Origin: Novosphingobium sp. IK01
GTDB taxonomy: Bacteria; Pseudomonadota; Alphaproteobacteria; Sphingomonadales; Sphingomonadaceae
Direction of reading: 5' to 3'
Assembly (NCBI RefSeq): GCF_033242265.1
Contig: NZ_BTFW01000001.1
Coordinates: forward strand, 372,001-436,000
Length of the DNA: 64,000 nt
Both the position numbers and the translations under genes were made by a program. Within the stretch, counting starts at the first letter, position 1; the number at the start of each line of letters is the position of its first letter. The notes beneath the pieces were generated by a model, which ran no database searches, was not told the DNA's origin, and worked only from the letters and a program-made list of their open reading frames with translations. Positions 42,562-52,226 of the stretch are shown piece after piece.

Positions 42562-43947
42562 GTGGCTGCGACAAACCTGACCCGTACCGAACAAGTCATG
42601 CAGTCGATCCGCGACCGGATCGACCGCCGCCTGTTGACGCCCGGCGCCAGCCTCCCCTCGGTGCGGGCGATGGCCGAGACGACCGGCTTTTCGAAGTCGA
42701 CGGTGGTTGAGGCCTATGACCGGCTGGCCGCCGATGGCGTGATCCGCTCGCGTCCGGGCGCGGGTTTCTATGTGTCGGCGCCGCTCTCGCCGCTTTCGCT
42801 CGACCGCATCGGCCCGCAGATCGAGCGGGAAGTCGACCCCTTGTGGATGCTGCGCCAGTCGCTGACCCATGGCAGCCATACCCTCAAGCCGGGCGGTGGC
42901 TGGCTGCCCGAGAGCTGGATGGCCGGGGCACAGATCCGCAAGGCCATGCGCGCGGCGGCCCGGAGCGACGCGGACAGTTCGCTGATCGGCTATTCCTCGC
43001 TGCTGGGGTCGGAGCGCATGCGCACCCTGCTGGCCCGTCGGCTGGAGGAACAGGGCGTGGGCGCCGCGCCCGGGCAGATCCTGCTGACCGAAAGCAGCAC
43101 CCATGCGCTCGATCTGGTGAGCCGTTTCCTGCTCGAACCGGGCGACACGGTGCTGGTCGACGATCCGTGCTACTTCAATTTTCTGGCCCTGCTGCGGGCC
43201 CACCGGGCCAATGTCGTGGGCATTCCGATGACCCCGACCGGGCCTGACGTGGCGGCCTTCGCCGCGGCCCTGTCGGACCATCGCCCGCGTTTCTATCTGA
43301 CGAATTCGGCCATTCACAATCCCACCGGGGCGACGCTTTCGGCAACGACCGCGCACCGGCTGCTCAAGCTGGCTGCCGAGCATGATCTGGTGATCGTCGA
43401 GGACGACATCTTCGCCGATTTCGAGCACACGCCCGCGCCGCGTCTGGCCGCTTTCGACGGGCTCGACCGGGTGATCCGGATCGGCAGCTTTTCCAAGTCG
43501 GTCACCGCCGCGATGCGCTGCGGGCATATCGCGGCGCGCCCGGACTGGATCGACTCCCTGGCCGACTTGCGCATCGCGACCGCGATGTCGGGCAATCCGC
43601 TCTCGGCCGAGGTCGTCCATGCGGTGCTGACCGATGGCGGCTATCGGCGGCATATCGAGGGGGTGCGAACCCGCCTTGCGCGCGCCCGGGCACGGACGAT
43701 GGCGCGCCTGCGCGATATCGGCATCACCCCGTGGCTTGAACCGGCTGCGGGCCTGTTCGTCTGGGCGCGGCTGCCCGGCGGGCTCGATGCCGCCAGACTC
43801 GCCCGCGAGGCGCTGGCCGAAGGGATCGTGCTGGCACCGGGCAATGTGTTCAGCATAAACGGGATGTGGAGCGACTATCTCCGCTTCAATGTCACCTTGA
43901 GCGACGACGAGCGGATCACCGCCTTTCTGGCGCGCGCCTGCGCCTGA
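42562..43947 (+). CDS. MocR/PdxR-type GntR regulator with aminotransferase domain
   Basis: A 461-residue protein. Residues 1-70 are a GntR winged helix (RTEQVMQSIRDRIDRRLLTP; SLPSVRAMAETTGFSKSTVV). Residues 100-461 are a class I aminotransferase fold with NPTGATLS, VEDDIFADFE and the PLP lysine in IGSFSKSVTAAMRCGHIA. These proteins sense PLP or amino acids and rarely catalyse. GTG 42562 has GAGG 8 bases before it. It is divergent from urcA-phzF, which it may control. Confidence 0.9.
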   Translation: MAATNLTRTEQVMQSIRDRIDRRLLTPGASLPSVRAMAETTGFSKSTVVEAYDRLAADGVIRSRPGAGFYVSAPLSPLSLDRIGPQIEREVDPLWMLRQSLTHGSHTLKPGGGWLPESWMAGAQIRKAMRAAARSDADSSLIGYSSLLGSERMRTLLARRLEEQGVGAAPGQILLTESSTHALDLVSRFLLEPGDTVLVDDPCYFNFLALLRAHRANVVGIPMTPTGPDVAAFAAALSDHRPRFYLTNSAIHNPTGATLSATTAHRLLKLAAEHDLVIVEDDIFADFEHTPAPRLAAFDGLDRVIRIGSFSKSVTAAMRCGHIAARPDWIDSLADLRIATAMSGNPLSAEVVHAVLTDGGYRRHIEGVRTRLARARARTMARLRDIGITPWLEPAAGLFVWARLPGGLDAARLAREALAEGIVLAPGNVFSINGMWSDYLRFNVTLSDDERITAFLARACA

Positions 43948-43993
43948 TTGGTTTGAGTGTCTGATGGGGTACGGCGTCGGGCGTGCAGACGGC

Positions 43994-44031
43994 AAAAGGC
44001 CCGCGTATCCATGGGGACACGCGGGCCTTTT
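43994..44031. terminator. Bidirectional intrinsic terminator
   Basis: AAAAGGCCCGCGT pairs perfectly with ACGCGGGCCTTTT (13 bp, 12-base loop), between the convergent MocR and adc genes. The A/T ends give a T run on both strands, so it can end transcripts from both sides. Confidence 0.92.
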
Positions 44032-44090
44032 GGGGTGTGCGGATCAGCCGGGCTGACCGCCCGGGCGGGAGGGCGAGCCTCCCGGCCCGG

Positions 44091-44831
44091 TCAGGGCTTC
44101 ATGTAGTCGTGCACGACCTTGCCGAGGCCGAGGGTCACGTCCGTCACGAAGTGGACGGCCGAGAGCACTTCGCGCACGGGCAGGCGGCTGACGTCGGCGC
44201 GGACATGGTCGAAGAGCTGGAGGCTCGCCGGACCAGACCAGGCGCCCTTCACCACGTAGTCTTCGAGATGGTATTCGACCAGCTCGCAGATGCGCGGGGT
44301 GCCATCGACGTGGGGGATCGTCTTGAGCAGGAAGTTGGGCATTTCGAGCGCCTTGGCGATCGGCGCGTGATCAAGGATCTCGTGCTTGTAGCCCATGGTC
44401 ATGTTCACGCAGCGGATCGAACCGCAATCGAGCGTGCCGACCAGCACTTCGCCCTCGACGCGCAGGTTGGGCTTGGCCAGCTTCTTGGGGAAGCCCCAGA
44501 TCTCGCGACCGCCCACGATGGGGGCTGCCGCATCGAGATACATCGCGTGGGTGTAGTTGCCCTCGCGCCCGTTGAAGCGCACCGGGATGACTTGGCCGGT
44601 TTCGGTATAGTCACCAAAGCCGACCGAGTCGGGCATGCGGATGAATTCATACTTCACCACCGGCTCGACGATTTCGAGCGGCTCGGGCACCACGGCGCGC
44701 AGCGCTTCCATGTCGGTGCGGTAGCTGATGATGACGAATTCGCGATCATAGAACCGGAACGGCCCACGCGGGTAGGACGGGCTGGTAAAGGGGATCGCGA
44801 AAGCGTTGTCTTTGACGTCTTCGATCTTCAT
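44091..44831 (-). CDS. adc: Acetoacetate decarboxylase
   Basis: A 246-residue enzyme converting acetoacetate to acetone and CO2. The Schiff-base lysine lies in [20 protein letters not shown], and the N-terminus ([20 protein letters not shown]) and [19 protein letters not shown] are also typical. Full length. It is the third gene after scoA-scoB, 22 bp from scoB, so acetoacetate released by the CoA transferase can go directly to acetone. Confidence 0.94.
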   Translation of the reverse strand: MKIEDVKDNAFAIPFTSPSYPRGPFRFYDREFVIISYRTDMEALRAVVPEPLEIVEPVVKYEFIRMPDSVGFGDYTETGQVIPVRFNGREGNYTHAMYLDAAAPIVGGREIWGFPKKLAKPNLRVEGEVLVGTLDCGSIRCVNMTMGYKHEILDHAPIAKALEMPNFLLKTIPHVDGTPRICELVEYHLEDYVVKGAWSGPASLQLFDHVRADVSRLPVREVLSAVHFVTDVTLGLGKVVHDYMKP

Positions 44832-44853
44832 GACAGATATCCTTGTGCGCCGC

Positions 44854-45507
44854 TCAGGCTGCCAGATCCATCTCGGGCACGTCGCCCTCGATGATCAGCT
44901 TGGCTGCGGTCGCTTCGACGATCTGCTCCACGGTCACGCCCGGCGCGCGTTCGAGCAGCACCAGCCCGGCATCGGTGGGCTTGATGACCGCCATGTCGGT
45001 GATGATGAGATCGACGCGGCGGTCGGCGGTGAGGGGCAGGGTGCACTTGGGCACGATCTTGGGCGCACCCTTGGCGGTGTGCTGCATGGCCACGATCACC
45101 CGGTTGGCGCAGGCCACCAGATCCATCGCGCCGCCCATGCCCGGCACCATCTTGCCCGGCACGATCCAGTTGGCCAGACGGCCTTCCTCGTCGACCTGAA
45201 GGCCGCCCAGCACCGTGGCGGCAAGGTGGCCACCGCGCACCAGACCGAACGAAAGCGTGCTGTCGATCGACATCGCGCCCGGCACGGCCCCGGCAAAGCC
45301 GCCGCCAGCATCGGTCAGCGAGGGGTCTTCCAGACCCGGCGCGGGCTTGGCGCCCAGACCCACCAGGCCGTTTTCGGAATGGAAGAAGATGCCGCTCTTG
45401 GGGGAAACATAGGTCGCCACCCCGGTCGGCAGGCCGATGCCGAGGTTGACGAAGCTGTCAGGTTCCAGTTCCTTGGCGGTACGGCGAAGAATGATTTCCT
45501 TGCTCAT
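44854..45507 (-). CDS. scoB: 3-oxoacid CoA-transferase subunit B
   Basis: A 217-residue subunit carrying the catalytic glutamate in [15 protein letters not shown]. Other signatures are [16 protein letters not shown] and [20 protein letters not shown]. It transfers CoA between succinyl-CoA and acetoacetate with subunit A. It starts 3 bp after scoA. AtoA is an equally valid name, since the donor cannot be read from the sequence. Confidence 0.93.
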   Translation of the reverse strand: MSKEIILRRTAKELEPDSFVNLGIGLPTGVATYVSPKSGIFFHSENGLVGLGAKPAPGLEDPSLTDAGGGFAGAVPGAMSIDSTLSFGLVRGGHLAATVLGGLQVDEEGRLANWIVPGKMVPGMGGAMDLVACANRVIVAMQHTAKGAPKIVPKCTLPLTADRRVDLIITDMAVIKPTDAGLVLLERAPGVTVEQIVEATAAKLIIEGDVPEMDLAA

Positions 45508-45510
45508 GGC

Positions 45511-46161
45511 TCAGGCCCTCGCGATCAGGTGGTCGATGACGATGCCGGGCGTGCGCACATCGTCGGGCGCAATCGCGCCCACCGGCACGATGACGCGGGC
45601 TTCGGCAAAGACGGTGTCGGCAGCCATGGCGATGGACGGATTGAAGTTCAGTTCGGTCATCGTGTAGGCAAGGTTGCCCACCATGTCGGCGCGGTCGGCA
45701 TAGACGAAGCCGAAGTCGGCGCGCAGCGGCGGGGCATAGAGCCACTGCTCGCCACCGAGCGTCACCACATTGGTTTCGTCGGCAATGATCGTGCCCAGTC
45801 CGGTCTTGGTGAGCACGCCGCCCAGCCCGTGGCCCTTGGCGCGGATCTGTTCGACGAGGGTGCCCTGCGGCACGAGGTCGACCTGCATGGTCTTCTCGAT
45901 CAGGCCCTTCTGCGTATCGGGGTTGGTGCCGATATGCGAGGCAACCACGCGAGCCACCTGGCCCGAGGTGATCAGCGCGCCGATCCCTTCACCGGCAAAG
46001 CCGGTGTCGTTGGAGATGATGGTCAGGTTCTTCTTGCCCGAGGCCAGCAGGGCCGCAATCAGCCGCTGGGGGCGACCGGCGCGCAGGAAGCCGCCGATCA
46101 TGATGGAAGCGCCATCGGGGATGCCGGCAACGGCCTCCTCGGGGGTAATGGGGGTCTTCAT
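45511..46161 (-). CDS. scoA: 3-oxoacid CoA-transferase subunit A
   Basis: A 216-residue partner subunit. It has the glycine-rich ASIMIGGFLRAGRPQRLIAA, NDTGFAGEGIGALI and the AKGHGLGGVLTKTGLGTIIA region typical of SCOT/AtoD A subunits. First gene of the scoA-scoB-adc operon; a strong hairpin upstream (46185-46224) ends the etf transcript. Confidence 0.93.
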   Translation of the reverse strand: MKTPITPEEAVAGIPDGASIMIGGFLRAGRPQRLIAALLASGKKNLTIISNDTGFAGEGIGALITSGQVARVVASHIGTNPDTQKGLIEKTMQVDLVPQGTLVEQIRAKGHGLGGVLTKTGLGTIIADETNVVTLGGEQWLYAPPLRADFGFVYADRADMVGNLAYTMTELNFNPSIAMAADTVFAEARVIVPVGAIAPDDVRTPGIVIDHLIARA

Positions 46162-46184
46162 GGCAGTCTCGCTTTTCCGTTTCG

Positions 46185-46224
46185 GTGCTGCCCGCGCCCG
46201 GACAAGTCAGGGCGTGGGCAGCAC
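46185..46224 (-). terminator. Hairpin between etfA and scoA
   Basis: GTGCTGCCC(A)CGCCC pairs with GGGCG(C)GGGCAGCAC on the minus strand: 14 of 15 pairs, 10-base loop, 41 bp after the etfA stop. There is no long T run, but it is very stable, so it is likely a terminator or processing element separating two operons. Confidence 0.65.
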
Positions 46225-46265
46225 GGGGAGAGGGGCAGCAAAAGGAAGAAGGCTTGTTCTGCGCC

Positions 46266-47201
46266 TTAGCCCAGCGCCGCTTCGATCTGCGGCACGGCCT
46301 GGAACAGGTCGGCGACCAGACCGAAGTCGGCCACCTGGAAGATCGGGGCGTCTTCGTCCTTGTTGACGGCCACGATCACCTTGCTGTCCTTCATGCCCGC
46401 AAGGTGCTGGATGGCGCCGGAAATACCGAAAGCCATGTAGAGCTCGGGGGCAACGATCTTGCCGGTCTGGCCGACCTGGAAATCGTTGGGAGCATAGCCG
46501 GCGTCGACAGCCGCGCGGCTGGCACCCACGGCTGCGCCCAGCTTGTCGGCCAGCGGCAGGAGCACTTCGTTGAACTTTTCGGCCGAACCGAGCGCACGAC
46601 CGCCCGAAACGATGATCTTGGCCGAACCCAGTTCAGGGCGTTCGCTCTTGGCCAGTTCCTCGCGCACGAAAGTCGCACGGCCTTCGACAGCCGGGGCGGC
46701 GACGGCTTCGACCGGGGCGCCCGCGCCATCGGCGGGGGTGGCGGCAAAGGCGGCGGTGCGCACGGTGAAGATCTTCACCGGCTCGGGGTTCTTGACGACC
46801 TCGATGGCGTTGCCGGCATAGATCGGGTGCTCGAAGGTGTCGGGCCCGTCGATCTTGGTGACGTCGGAAACCTGCATCACGTCGAGCTTGGCGGCGATGC
46901 GGGGCAGCACGTTCTTGCCGGTCGAGCTGGCCGGGGCGACGATCGCCTCATAGCCCTGCGCGATCGAGAGGACGAGCGCGGCGACCGGCTCGGCCAGGCC
47001 ATTGGCATAGGCCGGAGCATCGGCCAGCAGCACCTTGGTCACGCCCTGGAGCTTGGCGGCGGCATCGGCGGCGCCCTGCGCGCCCTGGCCAGCCACGAGG
47101 ATGTCGACCTCGCCGCCCAGCGCGCGCGCGGCGGTCAGGGCCTTGGTCGTCGCATCGGCGACGGTCTGGTTGTCATGATCTGCGATGAGAAGGGTTTTCA
47201 T
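46266..47201 (-). CDS. etfA: Electron transfer flavoprotein alpha subunit
   Basis: A 311-residue ETF alpha subunit. The FAD-binding C-terminal part is clear: [60 protein letters not shown] and [20 protein letters not shown]. It accepts electrons from acyl-CoA dehydrogenases with EtfB and passes them to ETF:quinone oxidoreductase, which is encoded 5 kb upstream. It follows etfB by 84 bp. Confidence 0.96.
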   Translation of the reverse strand: MKTLLIADHDNQTVADATTKALTAARALGGEVDILVAGQGAQGAADAAAKLQGVTKVLLADAPAYANGLAEPVAALVLSIAQGYEAIVAPASSTGKNVLPRIAAKLDVMQVSDVTKIDGPDTFEHPIYAGNAIEVVKNPEPVKIFTVRTAAFAATPADGAGAPVEAVAAPAVEGRATFVREELAKSERPELGSAKIIVSGGRALGSAEKFNEVLLPLADKLGAAVGASRAAVDAGYAPNDFQVGQTGKIVAPELYMAFGISGAIQHLAGMKDSKVIVAVNKDEDAPIFQVADFGLVADLFQAVPQIEAALG

Positions 47202-47285
47202 GGATCTTGTCCCGAATGAAGCCTGGGGGCTGGGGTTTCGTCCGGGCGCCGGGGCGCTCGGGCGGCCTTGCCCGGGAGGGGGCGC

Positions 47286-48032
47286 TCAGAGAGCGCCGAC
47301 GGCCTTGAGCTTGCTCACGAGTTCCTGTGCATCGGCCACCTTGATGCCGGCCTTGCGGGCGGCGGGCTCGCGCACTTCGACCACGCTCAGGCGCGGGGCG
47401 GTATCGACGCCATAGGCCGCGGCGGGCTTGGTATCGACAGGCTTCTTCTTGGCCTTCATGATGTTGGGCAGCGAGGGATAGCGCGGCTCGTTGAGGCGCA
47501 GGTCGGTGGTGACCAGCGCGGGCAGCGACAGGCTCAGGGTCTGGTGACCGCCATCAACTTCGCGGGTGACGACCAGCGCGCCGCCGTCGAGTTCGACCTG
47601 CGAGGCGAACGTGGCCTGCGGCCAGTCGAGCAGGGCCGCCAGCATCTGGCCGGTCTGGTTGCTGTCGTCGTCGATGGCCTGCTTGCCGGTCAGCACGAGG
47701 TCGGGCTTTTCTTCCTCGACGACCTTGGCCAGCAGCTTGGCAATGGTGAGGGGCTCCACGCGGCCTTCGGCCTCGATCAGGATGCCACGGTCCGCGCCGA
47801 TGGCCAGTGCCGAACGGATGGCATCGGCAGCCTTGGCCACGCCGATCGAAACGACCACGACTTCGGCAGCCTTGCCCGCTTCCTTGAGGCGGACGGCTTC
47901 CTCGACGGCGATTTCGCAGAAGGGATTGATGGAAAGCTTGATGTTGGCAAGGTCGACGCCGGTGCGGTCAGCCTTGACGCGGGGCTTCGCGTTGGAATCG
48001 ATCGCCAGCTTGACCGGAACGAGAATTTTCAT
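47286..48032 (-). CDS. etfB: Electron transfer flavoprotein beta subunit
   Basis: A 248-residue ETF beta subunit that binds AMP and docks with EtfA. Typical regions are [60 protein letters not shown] and [20 protein letters not shown]. The C-terminal recognition helix with leucine ([15 protein letters not shown]) is present. Confidence 0.96.
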   Translation of the reverse strand: MKILVPVKLAIDSNAKPRVKADRTGVDLANIKLSINPFCEIAVEEAVRLKEAGKAAEVVVVSIGVAKAADAIRSALAIGADRGILIEAEGRVEPLTIAKLLAKVVEEEKPDLVLTGKQAIDDDSNQTGQMLAALLDWPQATFASQVELDGGALVVTREVDGGHQTLSLSLPALVTTDLRLNEPRYPSLPNIMKAKKKPVDTKPAAAYGVDTAPRLSVVEVREPAARKAGIKVADAQELVSKLKAVGAL

Positions 48033-48052
48033 CGAAACTGTCTCTCAGCAGT

Positions 48053-48102
48053 GTTGCGCCGGACCGCAGTCAGGGGGGAGAGGGCGTGCAGCCCGGCGCA
48101 AC
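48053..48102 (-). terminator. Inverted repeat after the acyl-CoA dehydrogenase gene
   Basis: GTTGCGCCGG and CCGGCGCAAC, perfect 10-bp arms with a 30-base loop, between the acyl-CoA dehydrogenase stop and etfB. Possible terminator or transcript-end stabiliser; there is no T run. Confidence 0.45.
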
Positions 48103-48113
48103 AGGGGGAAGGC

Positions 48114-49883
48114 TTAGAACTCGGCGGAAGCGACCGCCATCAGCGGGGCCGAGCCAGCCTTGATCTGGACCGCAAGGGCATGAGCCTGGGGCAGGATGCG
48201 CGTGGCAAAGAAGTGCGCCACGGCCAGCTTGCGGGTCTCATGCGGGGTGGCCGCATTGCCCTTGGCCACGACGGCCAGACCCATGCGGACCCACAGCCAA
48301 CCGAAGGTGACCAGCGCGAACATGCGCAGGTAGTCGGTTGCGGCGCTGTTCTGTTCGAGGCCGTTGGCGCCTTCACCGGTGGTGAGCCAGGCGGTCACGT
48401 CTTCGAGCGTGGCGAGAGCCGCAGCAACCGCCGTTGCGGTTTCGGCCAGAGCCGGCACCTTGGCGCCTTCGGCCAGCGTGGCCGAAATGTCGCCGAAGAA
48501 GCCGCGCACGGTGGCGCCGCCTTCGAGCGAGAGCTTGCGGACCACGAGATCCTGCGCCTGGATGCCGTTGGTGCCTTCGTAGATCTGCGCGATGCGGGCA
48601 TCACGCACGAACTGTTCCTGGCCCCATTCCTTGATGTAGCCGTGGCCACCCAGAACCTGCTGGCCCAGCACGGTCGCTTCGAACCCGAAGTCGGTGAAGG
48701 CCGCCTTGATGACCGGGGTCAGCAGCGCGACGAGACCGGTCGACTGCTTGCGCACCTCGGCGTCGGTCGACTTCGATTCCTTGTCCATCTCCAGCGCGGT
48801 GAAGATGGTCAGCGCACGGGCGGCTTCCACGAACGACAGCATCGTCAGGAGCATCTTGCGCACGTCGGGGTGCTCGATGATCATGCCCGATTCCTTGGCA
48901 CCGGGGGCGCGACCCTGCTTGCGCTCCTTGGCGTAGGTCGAAGCCGTCTGGTACGACGAGTCGGCCAGACCCAGGCCCTGCACACCCACGAACAGGCGTT
49001 CGGCGTTCATCATCGTGAACATGCCGTTGAGGCCGCGGTTGACCTCGCCGACCAGCCAGCCCTTGCAGTCGTCATAGTTCATGACGCAGGTCGGCTGGGC
49101 GTGGATGCCCATCTTGTGTTCGAGCGAACCGACGTTGACCGAGTTGCGCTCACCGAGCGAACCGTCTTCGTTCACCAGGAACTTGGGGCACAGGAACAGG
49201 CTGATGCCCTTGGTGCCGGCAGGCGCGTCGGGCAGGCGGGCGAGAACGAGGTGGATGACGTTCTCGGCCATGTCGTGATCGCCCGAAGAAATGAAGATCT
49301 TCGAGCCCGACACGGTGTACGAGCCATCGCCGTTCGGCTTGGCCGTGGTCTTGAGCAGGCCGAGGTCCGAACCGGCGGTGCCTTCGGTCAGGCCCATGGC
49401 CCCGGTCCACTGGCCCGAGATCATCTTGGGCAGGTAGGTGTCCTTCAGCTCCTGGCTGGCGTGGGCCTCGATGGCTTCACAGGCACCGCGGGTCAGGCCC
49501 GGGAACAGGCCGAACGACAGGTTCGAGGCCGAGAGCATCTCGTCCACGAGGATCTGCACCGTGCGGGGCAGGCCCTGGCCTTCGAATTCGGTCGGGGCCG
49601 ACAGGCTCGACCAGCCGCCATCGACGAACGCCTTGAAGGCTTCCTTGAAGCCCTTGGGGGTGAAGACCTTGCCATCGACCAGACGGCTGCCTTCTTCATC
49701 GCCGCTCTGGTTGATCGGACGCAGCACGCCCGCGCAGAACTTGCCGGCTTCTTCCAGAATGCTCTCGACCAGATCGGCCGACACGTCTTCGTAGCCGGGA
49801 AGGCCGGTCAGGATCTTTTCAGCCTGGAACACGTCCTTCAGCAGGAAACCCATGTCTTCGACGGGGGGAGTATAATCGGGCAT
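48114..49883 (-). CDS. Acyl-CoA dehydrogenase (FadE/DmdC-like, long form)
   Basis: A 589-residue acyl-CoA dehydrogenase with an N-terminal ACAD_N extension (PVEDMGFLLKDVFQAEKI), the FAD/substrate core (MGLTEGTAGSDLGLLKTTAK; GSKIFISSGDHDMAENVIHL), the catalytic Glu in IAQIYEGTNGIQAQDLVVRK and a C-terminal domain of about 100 residues found in the DmdC/long-form group. It desaturates acyl-CoA and reduces ETF, whose genes are directly downstream. Confidence 0.94.
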   Translation of the reverse strand: MPDYTPPVEDMGFLLKDVFQAEKILTGLPGYEDVSADLVESILEEAGKFCAGVLRPINQSGDEEGSRLVDGKVFTPKGFKEAFKAFVDGGWSSLSAPTEFEGQGLPRTVQILVDEMLSASNLSFGLFPGLTRGACEAIEAHASQELKDTYLPKMISGQWTGAMGLTEGTAGSDLGLLKTTAKPNGDGSYTVSGSKIFISSGDHDMAENVIHLVLARLPDAPAGTKGISLFLCPKFLVNEDGSLGERNSVNVGSLEHKMGIHAQPTCVMNYDDCKGWLVGEVNRGLNGMFTMMNAERLFVGVQGLGLADSSYQTASTYAKERKQGRAPGAKESGMIIEHPDVRKMLLTMLSFVEAARALTIFTALEMDKESKSTDAEVRKQSTGLVALLTPVIKAAFTDFGFEATVLGQQVLGGHGYIKEWGQEQFVRDARIAQIYEGTNGIQAQDLVVRKLSLEGGATVRGFFGDISATLAEGAKVPALAETATAVAAALATLEDVTAWLTTGEGANGLEQNSAATDYLRMFALVTFGWLWVRMGLAVVAKGNAATPHETRKLAVAHFFATRILPQAHALAVQIKAGSAPLMAVASAEF

Positions 49884-49928
49884 TGAACGCTCCTTGTTTT
49901 TGCCGCGCCTTTTCGTGCGGCGCGGAAA

Positions 49929-52199
49929 TCAGTTGCGAAGGGGCTTGCCGGTGCGCAGCATCGCATCGATGCGGGCCTGGCTCGCAGGGGTGAGGGCAAG
50001 GGCGACAAAGGCGCCCAGTGCGCGCTCCGTCACGGCTGCCTCGGGCAGGGTTGCCGGGCCAGCCAGCACTTGCGCGATGGCTTCGCCGATCACCGCATCG
50101 TGCGGCGCCAGCGTGGCGGCCAGGCTGGCGGCTTCGGCCTGAACCACGGCGGCATCGGGCAGGGTCACCGTGGCGCGCGCAGGCGTGGTGAAGCCGGGCA
50201 CCATCGCCAGGGCGCGGGCCTTGGCATCGGCGATCAGGCGATCGCGGTTCATGGTGATGCCGTCGCTTTCGCGCAGGAAGCCCTTGGCCTTGGCGTCGAA
50301 CGCGCTGGTCGAGGTCTGGGCGGGCAGCACGGTGTGCAGCGCGGCAAGGGCAGTCTTGGCCGCATCGCCATCGCGTTCCTGAAGGCGCACGAGAAGCTGG
50401 GTCAGACCAGCCCAGCCCGGCAGCAGGCCCACGCGCGGTTCGACCAGACCGATGCCGATTTCGGCATGGGCGACCACGGCATGGCAATGGAGCAGGACTT
50501 CGCAGCCACCGCCCAGCGCCGCGCCAAAGCCCGCACCCACGACCGGGATGGTGGCATCGCGCACGGTGTTGAACGCGGACAGACCAGCCTGGATGAAGGC
50601 GGCAAGGCCTTCTTCGTCACCGGCCTGGGCCATGCGCAGAACCCCGGCAAGGTCGGCGCCCGCGCTGAACACGGGGCCTTCGTTGCCGATGACCAGCGCC
50701 TTGAAGCGGGTCTGGGCAAGCGTCACCAGCTGGCCGACCGAAGCGATCAGGTCAGCGCTGAAGCTGTTCATCTTGCTGTGGAATTCGAGCAGGCCAACGC
50801 CATCGCCGATGTCCCACAGGCTGGCGGCGGAGGTGGCTTCGACGGGCTTTCCGGCCAGACGCAGCGCAGCGATCGAGATCACGCCCGCCGGGGTCGGGAT
50901 CGGCGCATAGTCGATGGCGCCAGCGGCCGGAACCAGCACTTCGCTGCGGCCTTCGTGCACGCGGTAGAAACCGCCCTTGGCCGCCGCAGCAGCCAGCAGC
51001 GGGGGCACCGGTGCGCCGCTCTCTTCGAGGGTCTTGGCAAACCAGTCGGCGCCGATCCGGTCGATCAGTTCGAACGGACCGAACTTCCAGCCATAGCCCA
51101 GACGCATCGCTTCATCGACGAGGTCGGGACGGTCGGCGATTTCGGGCACCAGCGCGGCGGCATAGGCCAGCGTGCGCGACAGCACGGCCCAGGCATAGCG
51201 TCCGCCGGGCGCGGGATGGGCGAGCAGCGCGCGCGCATCGCCCTTGGCGTCGGTCAGGCTCTGGCAGGCGGCAGGCGCGGTGGGGCGGAATTCGCCCGAA
51301 ACCAGATCGAGCGTTTCGCTGGTCTTGCGGTCCTTCGAGCGGCGATAGAAACCGCCGCCGCCCTTGCGGCCGGTCAGGCCACGGGCCAGCATGTCGGTCA
51401 GCAGCGGCGGTTCAGCCGGGGTAACCTGCACGGCGTCGGTGGCGGGCAGGGTGTGCTGGAGCGAGCGGATCAGGTTGGGCATCAGATCGTTGCCGATCAG
51501 GTCGTAGAGCCCGAAGATGCCGGTCTTGGGGAAGCCGAACACCTTGCCGATGGTCGCGTCGGCCACTTCGACGGGGATGCCCGCCTTGATCGCCTCGTCA
51601 AGACCCACGGCCAGCCAGTAGCAGCCGATGCGGTTGCCGATGAAACCGGGGGTATCCTTGCAGGGCACCACGCCCTTGCCCAGCCGCTCGTCGCAGAAAT
51701 CGCGGATCGTGGCGGTGGTCGAAGCCAGTGTGCGCGGACCGCTCACCAGTTCGAGCAGGCGCATGTGGCGCGGCGGGTTGAAGAAGTGGGCGATCAGGAA
51801 GTTGCCCGCGAACGCGTCGGAGAACGGCGAGAGCAGGTCGTGAAGCGGAATGGTCGAGGTGTTCGAGGACACGATGGCCGTGGGCTTGCGCACCTTGTCG
51901 ATGGCAGAGAACAGCGCATGCTTGATGTCCAGCCGTTCGGCCACGGCTTCGATGATCCAGTCGCAATCGGCCAGCAGGCCGATGTCCGCACCGGTCGAGC
52001 CGGTGGTGATGCGCTGGGCAAATTCGGGCATCATGAACCCGCCAGCCTTCAGCTGGCGTTCCACCCCGCCCTTGGCAACCGCTGCATCCAGATCGAGCAG
52101 CACAACTTCCAGGCCTGCATTGGCCAGATGGGCAGCAATGCCCGAACCCATCGTACCCGCACCGATAACCGCGGCTTTACGAATAATGACGTCACTCAC
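49929..52199 (-). CDS. 3-Hydroxyacyl-CoA dehydrogenase/enoyl-CoA hydratase fusion
   Basis: A 756-residue beta-oxidation enzyme. The HAD domain comes first (AAVIGAGTMGSGIAAHLANA; AHFFNPPRHMRLLELVSGP; KDTPGFIGNRIGCYWLAVGL), then HAD_C, and the crotonase domain comes last (VIGNEGPVFSAGADLAGVLR; GGGCEVLLHCHAVVAHAEIG), the reverse of classical FadB. Start is GTG 52199 with AGGAAAGGA before it. It lies between the ETF:quinone oxidoreductase and the acyl-CoA dehydrogenase on the same strand, so steps 1-3 and electron transfer are co-encoded. Confidence 0.93.
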   Translation of the reverse strand: MSDVIIRKAAVIGAGTMGSGIAAHLANAGLEVVLLDLDAAVAKGGVERQLKAGGFMMPEFAQRITTGSTGADIGLLADCDWIIEAVAERLDIKHALFSAIDKVRKPTAIVSSNTSTIPLHDLLSPFSDAFAGNFLIAHFFNPPRHMRLLELVSGPRTLASTTATIRDFCDERLGKGVVPCKDTPGFIGNRIGCYWLAVGLDEAIKAGIPVEVADATIGKVFGFPKTGIFGLYDLIGNDLMPNLIRSLQHTLPATDAVQVTPAEPPLLTDMLARGLTGRKGGGGFYRRSKDRKTSETLDLVSGEFRPTAPAACQSLTDAKGDARALLAHPAPGGRYAWAVLSRTLAYAAALVPEIADRPDLVDEAMRLGYGWKFGPFELIDRIGADWFAKTLEESGAPVPPLLAAAAAKGGFYRVHEGRSEVLVPAAGAIDYAPIPTPAGVISIAALRLAGKPVEATSAASLWDIGDGVGLLEFHSKMNSFSADLIASVGQLVTLAQTRFKALVIGNEGPVFSAGADLAGVLRMAQAGDEEGLAAFIQAGLSAFNTVRDATIPVVGAGFGAALGGGCEVLLHCHAVVAHAEIGIGLVEPRVGLLPGWAGLTQLLVRLQERDGDAAKTALAALHTVLPAQTSTSAFDAKAKGFLRESDGITMNRDRLIADAKARALAMVPGFTTPARATVTLPDAAVVQAEAASLAATLAPHDAVIGEAIAQVLAGPATLPEAAVTERALGAFVALALTPASQARIDAMLRTGKPLRN

Positions 52200-52226
52200 G
52201 TTGACGATCCTTTCCTGGGGGGAACT

